A stretch of DNA of 64,000 nt, taken from the NCBI GenBank assembly GCA_944470555.2, contig OX104134.1, forward strand, positions 104,712,701-104,776,700, in the 5' to 3' direction. The position numbers and the translations under genes were made by a program. Positions 60,841 through 64,000 of this stretch are shown here, one piece after another (position 1 is the stretch's first letter; each line of letters starts with the position of its first letter). The notes under the pieces were generated by a model. It saw nothing but the letters and a program-made list of their open reading frames with translations. It was not told the DNA's origin and ran no database searches. This DNA is from Heterobilharzia americana (taxonomy: Eukaryota; Platyhelminthes; Trematoda; Strigeidida; Schistosomatidae).

Positions 60841-62076
60841 AAACAATGTAACCCCTTTTTCCACCTTGAGCTTGTTATTCTCCTAGATAAGATCTAACCA
60901 TGCAAAACTTCTGGTTATTGAAGTGATGCAATCAATTAGAAGTGTTTTGAATTTCACTTTCTTTTTGTCCACACATGTATGCAGAAGCACTGAACATGTA
61001 ATTTCCACTTGAAGAATTGAAACTGTGTTTATTAGAGTAATACTAATGAAGTACTAGATAGTTGGAGGCAATCTGCAGAAAGCTTTGGACCAAGGTTTCA
61101 TGCTTTTTGGCAGTCATTAGCAAGGCATCTCTGCAGCCTCAAAAGAACTGTTGGGTTTGTTAGTCAACAGTCATCTGCCATTATTAACAGCCTAATATTG
61201 GCTGATTTTTGCAAGAACAGCTGATACAAGCATTTTAGAAAGCATAAAACCACTGTAATAAAACATTCAAATAATTATCTTTCTGTTATATGATAAAACT
61301 GTCTCCCGCGTTTAAATTTCATCCTTGTGTAACAATTTCCCGCTGGAATACAAACTTATGCAGCCAAAGATATTTGAGTTATTCATGTAAAGTTAACTGA
61401 CCAGTAGGTAAACACTACTGAGAAGGCTAGGGAGAGGGTGAAACATTTGTTTAGTGCTCTTTGGCTTACAGTGACTTTCGAGTTGATGTCAACTTATGAT
61501 AAAAATCTTTCTGAAATTAGCCAATTCTTTACAAAGCAGTCAGTAGAATAAAAATCCCATACTCACTAGTGACTTGTTTTACGATGGAATTCTAGAGGTT
61601 TTTTAAGAATTCATCATGTATGGGATTACAAAAGTCGAAATTGGTGACGTCTGTCCTCAAGTAGCAGCGGAAGGTCATCATATTTTATTGCAAATAGGCA
61701 AAAATTGTGGAGTGCAAATCATCAGATGCCAACAAAGCAGCTGAATGTTTATATTCACATCACAGTTTCATCTTGGAAATGATAATGAATATCCAGAGCT
61801 AATGAGTTCACACTAGTGAAAAACAATCTTCCAGTAGTCTTACATTTTCGGTGGTTATTTAGCTCGTATCATTCAGTGATTAAGGCTACGTTGAAGTCCT
61901 AAGTTGGCTAAGTTGCGTCTAGAGTACACTTTTTGGTAAATACTATCATCGGCGTTGAAATATGCATTGTAATCCACTCTCTCTGCCAAGATATCCCTAC
62001 TGGCATCTTAGGCAACAGCGTTTATATTATCACAAAATAATTTTAAAAAGAAAAAGAAAACACAGTGAAGACTTAC

Positions 62077-62231
62077 CGGAAATTACTGAACCATTTGACT
62101 AATTGGGCTGTATTGTTTTTATAGAATTTCACATCGGGAAAATACATTTTAATAAGTGTTGAATTGGGATATCGTGTGTAGAAGAACATCAGTTTTGCCT
62201 TACGTAAGTGAACTGGTGTCAGAGTGGTTGT
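62077..62231 (-). CDS. pros: Prospero homeobox gene, exon with the first part of the homeodomain
   Basis: A 155-base exon encoding 51 residues plus two bases of an arginine codon. It begins [17 protein letters not shown], continues with [19 protein letters not shown], and ends [12 protein letters not shown]. These are helices 1-2 and the start of helix 3 of the atypical Prospero homeodomain, with [14 protein letters not shown] and [10 protein letters not shown] diagnostic. The donor is CG then GTAAGT, and the split arginine codon is completed by the first base of the exon at 46137. The acceptor ATAAACTATAG at 62232 is pyrimidine-poor, so the exon start is less certain than the rest. Upstream exons are not recognised in the window. 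Confidence 0.95.
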
Positions 62232-63469
62232 CTATAGTTTATTTTAATTTAAAAAAAGGAAAGAAAAAATATTTGAAGCTGTAATAAAAATGCTGTTGGA
62301 AAAAGCAAACAATTTTATTAACAACTGTTTATCTTCGTCATCCAGTGGACACCTAAAGTTGTGCTTATAACTGCGACCTTTTCCGCAATAACAGTGTCAA
62401 ACTAAAACCATGAGTGTTCTATACGGGATACTGATCCACTCCTTTGTACAACATAGTAGTTGTGTTAATTTAAAAGTAGACTGTTCTAAGTTGGATCTTG
62501 TGAATTCTGTCAGATCACTGAGTTGAAATGTCTAGTTTCGCAGGCAGGTCAAACACATAAATTCTTGAATCTTTTGATGAATGATTTAGACAGTGAGTTC
62601 ATTGGTCATTTACTTTAAACCTAGGCTTCGAAGTACGCGAGCTGTAGACCAATAATCTTTGGTATATTAACTTCAGTCTGACGATTATCATCCCGAACTT
62701 GTACTTAAAGTTATCGCTTCAGGGTATTACTTGTTAAGTGTCTCATGCCGAAGTGATTTGCTCCACATGTAGCAAGATAAAATAAGCGATTGAACCTTCA
62801 GTCTTCTAATCCACAGCCAAATCAATTATACCTTCTTCTCTGTGTTATGCAGCACTGAAAAGTTAGAAATCTCGTGAACACCTTTACATCAGCTTGTTTA
62901 ATTGAAAACCTATTAGATAACATAAAGTGGGACTGTAAATCGAGCAGAACTTCCTTCCAGGCAGTGATTTTAAATAATATTAGGAGATTTATTGAAAAGA
63001 AATCTATCTTTTACATACTAAATAACTGAATAACATGAGGATCTCAAAAATTTTGAATGAATAACAATCTATTCTGTCTATGTATATTGTCTTCTACATA
63101 TCGTTAGCTTAACTGCTAATGATTCAGTAAGCGAAAAAAAGAGTACTTTTTAAATGGTGTTGAGCTTATATTTTATCTACCTTGAGAATTAATGTTTATG
63201 GACAACGTTTCAGTCTCAGCTGTGAACGAATGTTTACAAACTTTTTCTTAGATGAACATTCTCGGTGAACAATAATATCTGTGGTCATTCAGTCTCATTG
63301 TTACAACCGTATATATCACTTTCTAGCACAAATGTTCTCCAAACTGCTATTAAAATCTCCATTGAAACCAATACCAGCTCAGAGGAAACTTTAGTCAAGG
63401 GGGAGGGGGCAGTTGCACAGACACTACACGGGTTATTTGTACCGACTAATTATATTTCCCATTGAACTA
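62232..63469. other. Likely upstream prospero intron, nothing recognised
   Basis: AT-rich sequence with no coding block. Placement as an intron is inferred from the exon start at 62231. Confidence 0.5.
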
Positions 63470-64000
63470 AAAGCACTGGTGGACTGTATGGGCTATCAGC
63501 CTCTTCAATAATGCCTTCATCTAGCATTTCTTGGACCTGACGGTGAACTTCTTTCAAGTGACATGGTATTCACCGTGTTATAAATGTTGTCATTGGTTGA
63601 CTTGTCACCGGATTTCATGCTTAACCTTGTCACAGTATCCGTCGAGGTCTCCATCTCCCGTGAACAGTCTGTAGTATTTCTTAACCAACTTCACGATGTT
63701 TGGTGCTTCTGGGTGTGTTGCTTTTGATACCTCAACCTCTGCTACCTCGCTGTTTTCCTGCGTGGTGAAAGATCCGCACTTTGTCACTACTTTTTCTGTA
63801 CCAACTTCTCTCAAAAAATCAGTACCTAGAATTGTCCATTGTGGATGCGTAGTGACGATAAATGGAAATCTAATTTTATTACTTCCGATCTCGACGATAC
63901 AATTTGATAAGGCCGCGATTTTTAATGCATACCCACCAACCATGTGGAGCGTTAGCGCACATGGTCTTATTTTCCGAGATTGACTCTTATCTATCAGCGA
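63470..64000 (-). mobile_element. Ty3/Gypsy-like LTR retrotransposon fragment (protease to RT start)
   Basis: The minus strand enters from the right edge with RSLIDKSQSRKIRPCALTLH, as found just after the catalytic D-T-G of a retropepsin. The frame 63943-63605 continues with FPFIVTTHPQWTILGTDFLRE, where ILGTDFL is the conserved second protease block. KLVKKYYRLFTGDGDLDGY then leads into the RT linker. After a frame change at about 63605, CHLKEVHRQVQEMLDEGIIE and ADSPYSPPVLLV (about 63560-63475) match the start of Gypsy RTs. Similarity stops near 63470. The DTG motif itself and any LTR are outside the window. It lies in the same direction as prospero, probably in its upstream intron. Confidence 0.82.

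Larger units (their letters stand above)
46138..62076 (-). other. pros: Prospero intron within the homeodomain (15,939 bp)
   Basis: Donor GTAAGT at 62076 and acceptor CAG ending at 46138, minus strand. It holds three hammerhead SINE sites (48.4, 49.8, 56.5 kb), two foldbacks, two family B 3' ends in opposite orientation (57.6 and 58.7 kb) and several tRNA-like repeats. No other exon was recognised inside it; 50.3-56.4 kb in particular shows only simple repeats. Confidence 0.85.

Overview
The window reads as part of the nuclear genome of a blood fluke (Schistosoma or a close relative). It is AT-rich and carries long introns, Penelope-like retroelements and several non-LTR retroelements. It also holds tRNA-derived SINE-like repeats carrying the Sm-alpha type hammerhead ribozyme, which is well known from schistosomes. 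Species cannot be fixed by eye.

One host gene is clearly recognisable. It is a Prospero-class (PROX) homeobox gene on the minus strand, and its last three coding exons lie at 62231-62077, 46137-45993 and 40496-40311. Joined, they give about 161 residues covering the whole homeo-Prospero domain up to the stop codon. The introns are about 15.9 kb and 5.5 kb with GT-AG ends. Upstream exons must lie beyond the right edge of the window or be unrecognised.

Everything else that can be identified is mobile DNA or its wreckage. Non-LTR family A (RTE-type by its endonuclease/RT/C-terminal layout and short TAA-type tails) is present at 1.2-4.3 kb (+), 8.36-8.59 plus 12.45-13.11 kb (-, probably one split copy), 21.65-22.22 kb (+), 31.53-34.91 kb (+, the most complete), 36.29-37.52 kb (-) and 41.41-44.17 kb (+). 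Non-LTR family B is present at 8.59-12.45 kb (-, nearly full length), 35.4-37.69 kb (-, interrupted), 57.58-57.83 kb (+, 3' end) and 58.64-59.22 kb (-, 3' end). Three Penelope-like remnants lie at 0.86-1.17 kb (+), 20.27-23.25 kb (-) and 24.48-25.35 kb (-). A Ty3/Gypsy-like protease/RT fragment runs off the right edge (63.47-64.0 kb, -). None of these is intact.

The insertions are layered. A family A tail sits inside a Penelope element with a 14-bp target duplication. A family A copy sits inside a family B copy with a 10-bp duplication. A family B element appears to sit inside a family A copy. A family A copy with a 15-bp duplication lies in the last prospero intron. Two family A copies share about 2.0 kb with no difference seen, including the same disabling mutations, although their ends differ. 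That points to gene conversion, segmental copying or an assembly artefact.

Several hammerhead SINE units are each followed by a second, oppositely oriented half-unit, and two of these sites form foldbacks. Regions 4.3-8.3 kb, 13.1-20.3 kb and most of the prospero introns show nothing beyond simple repeats and weak tRNA-like repeats.
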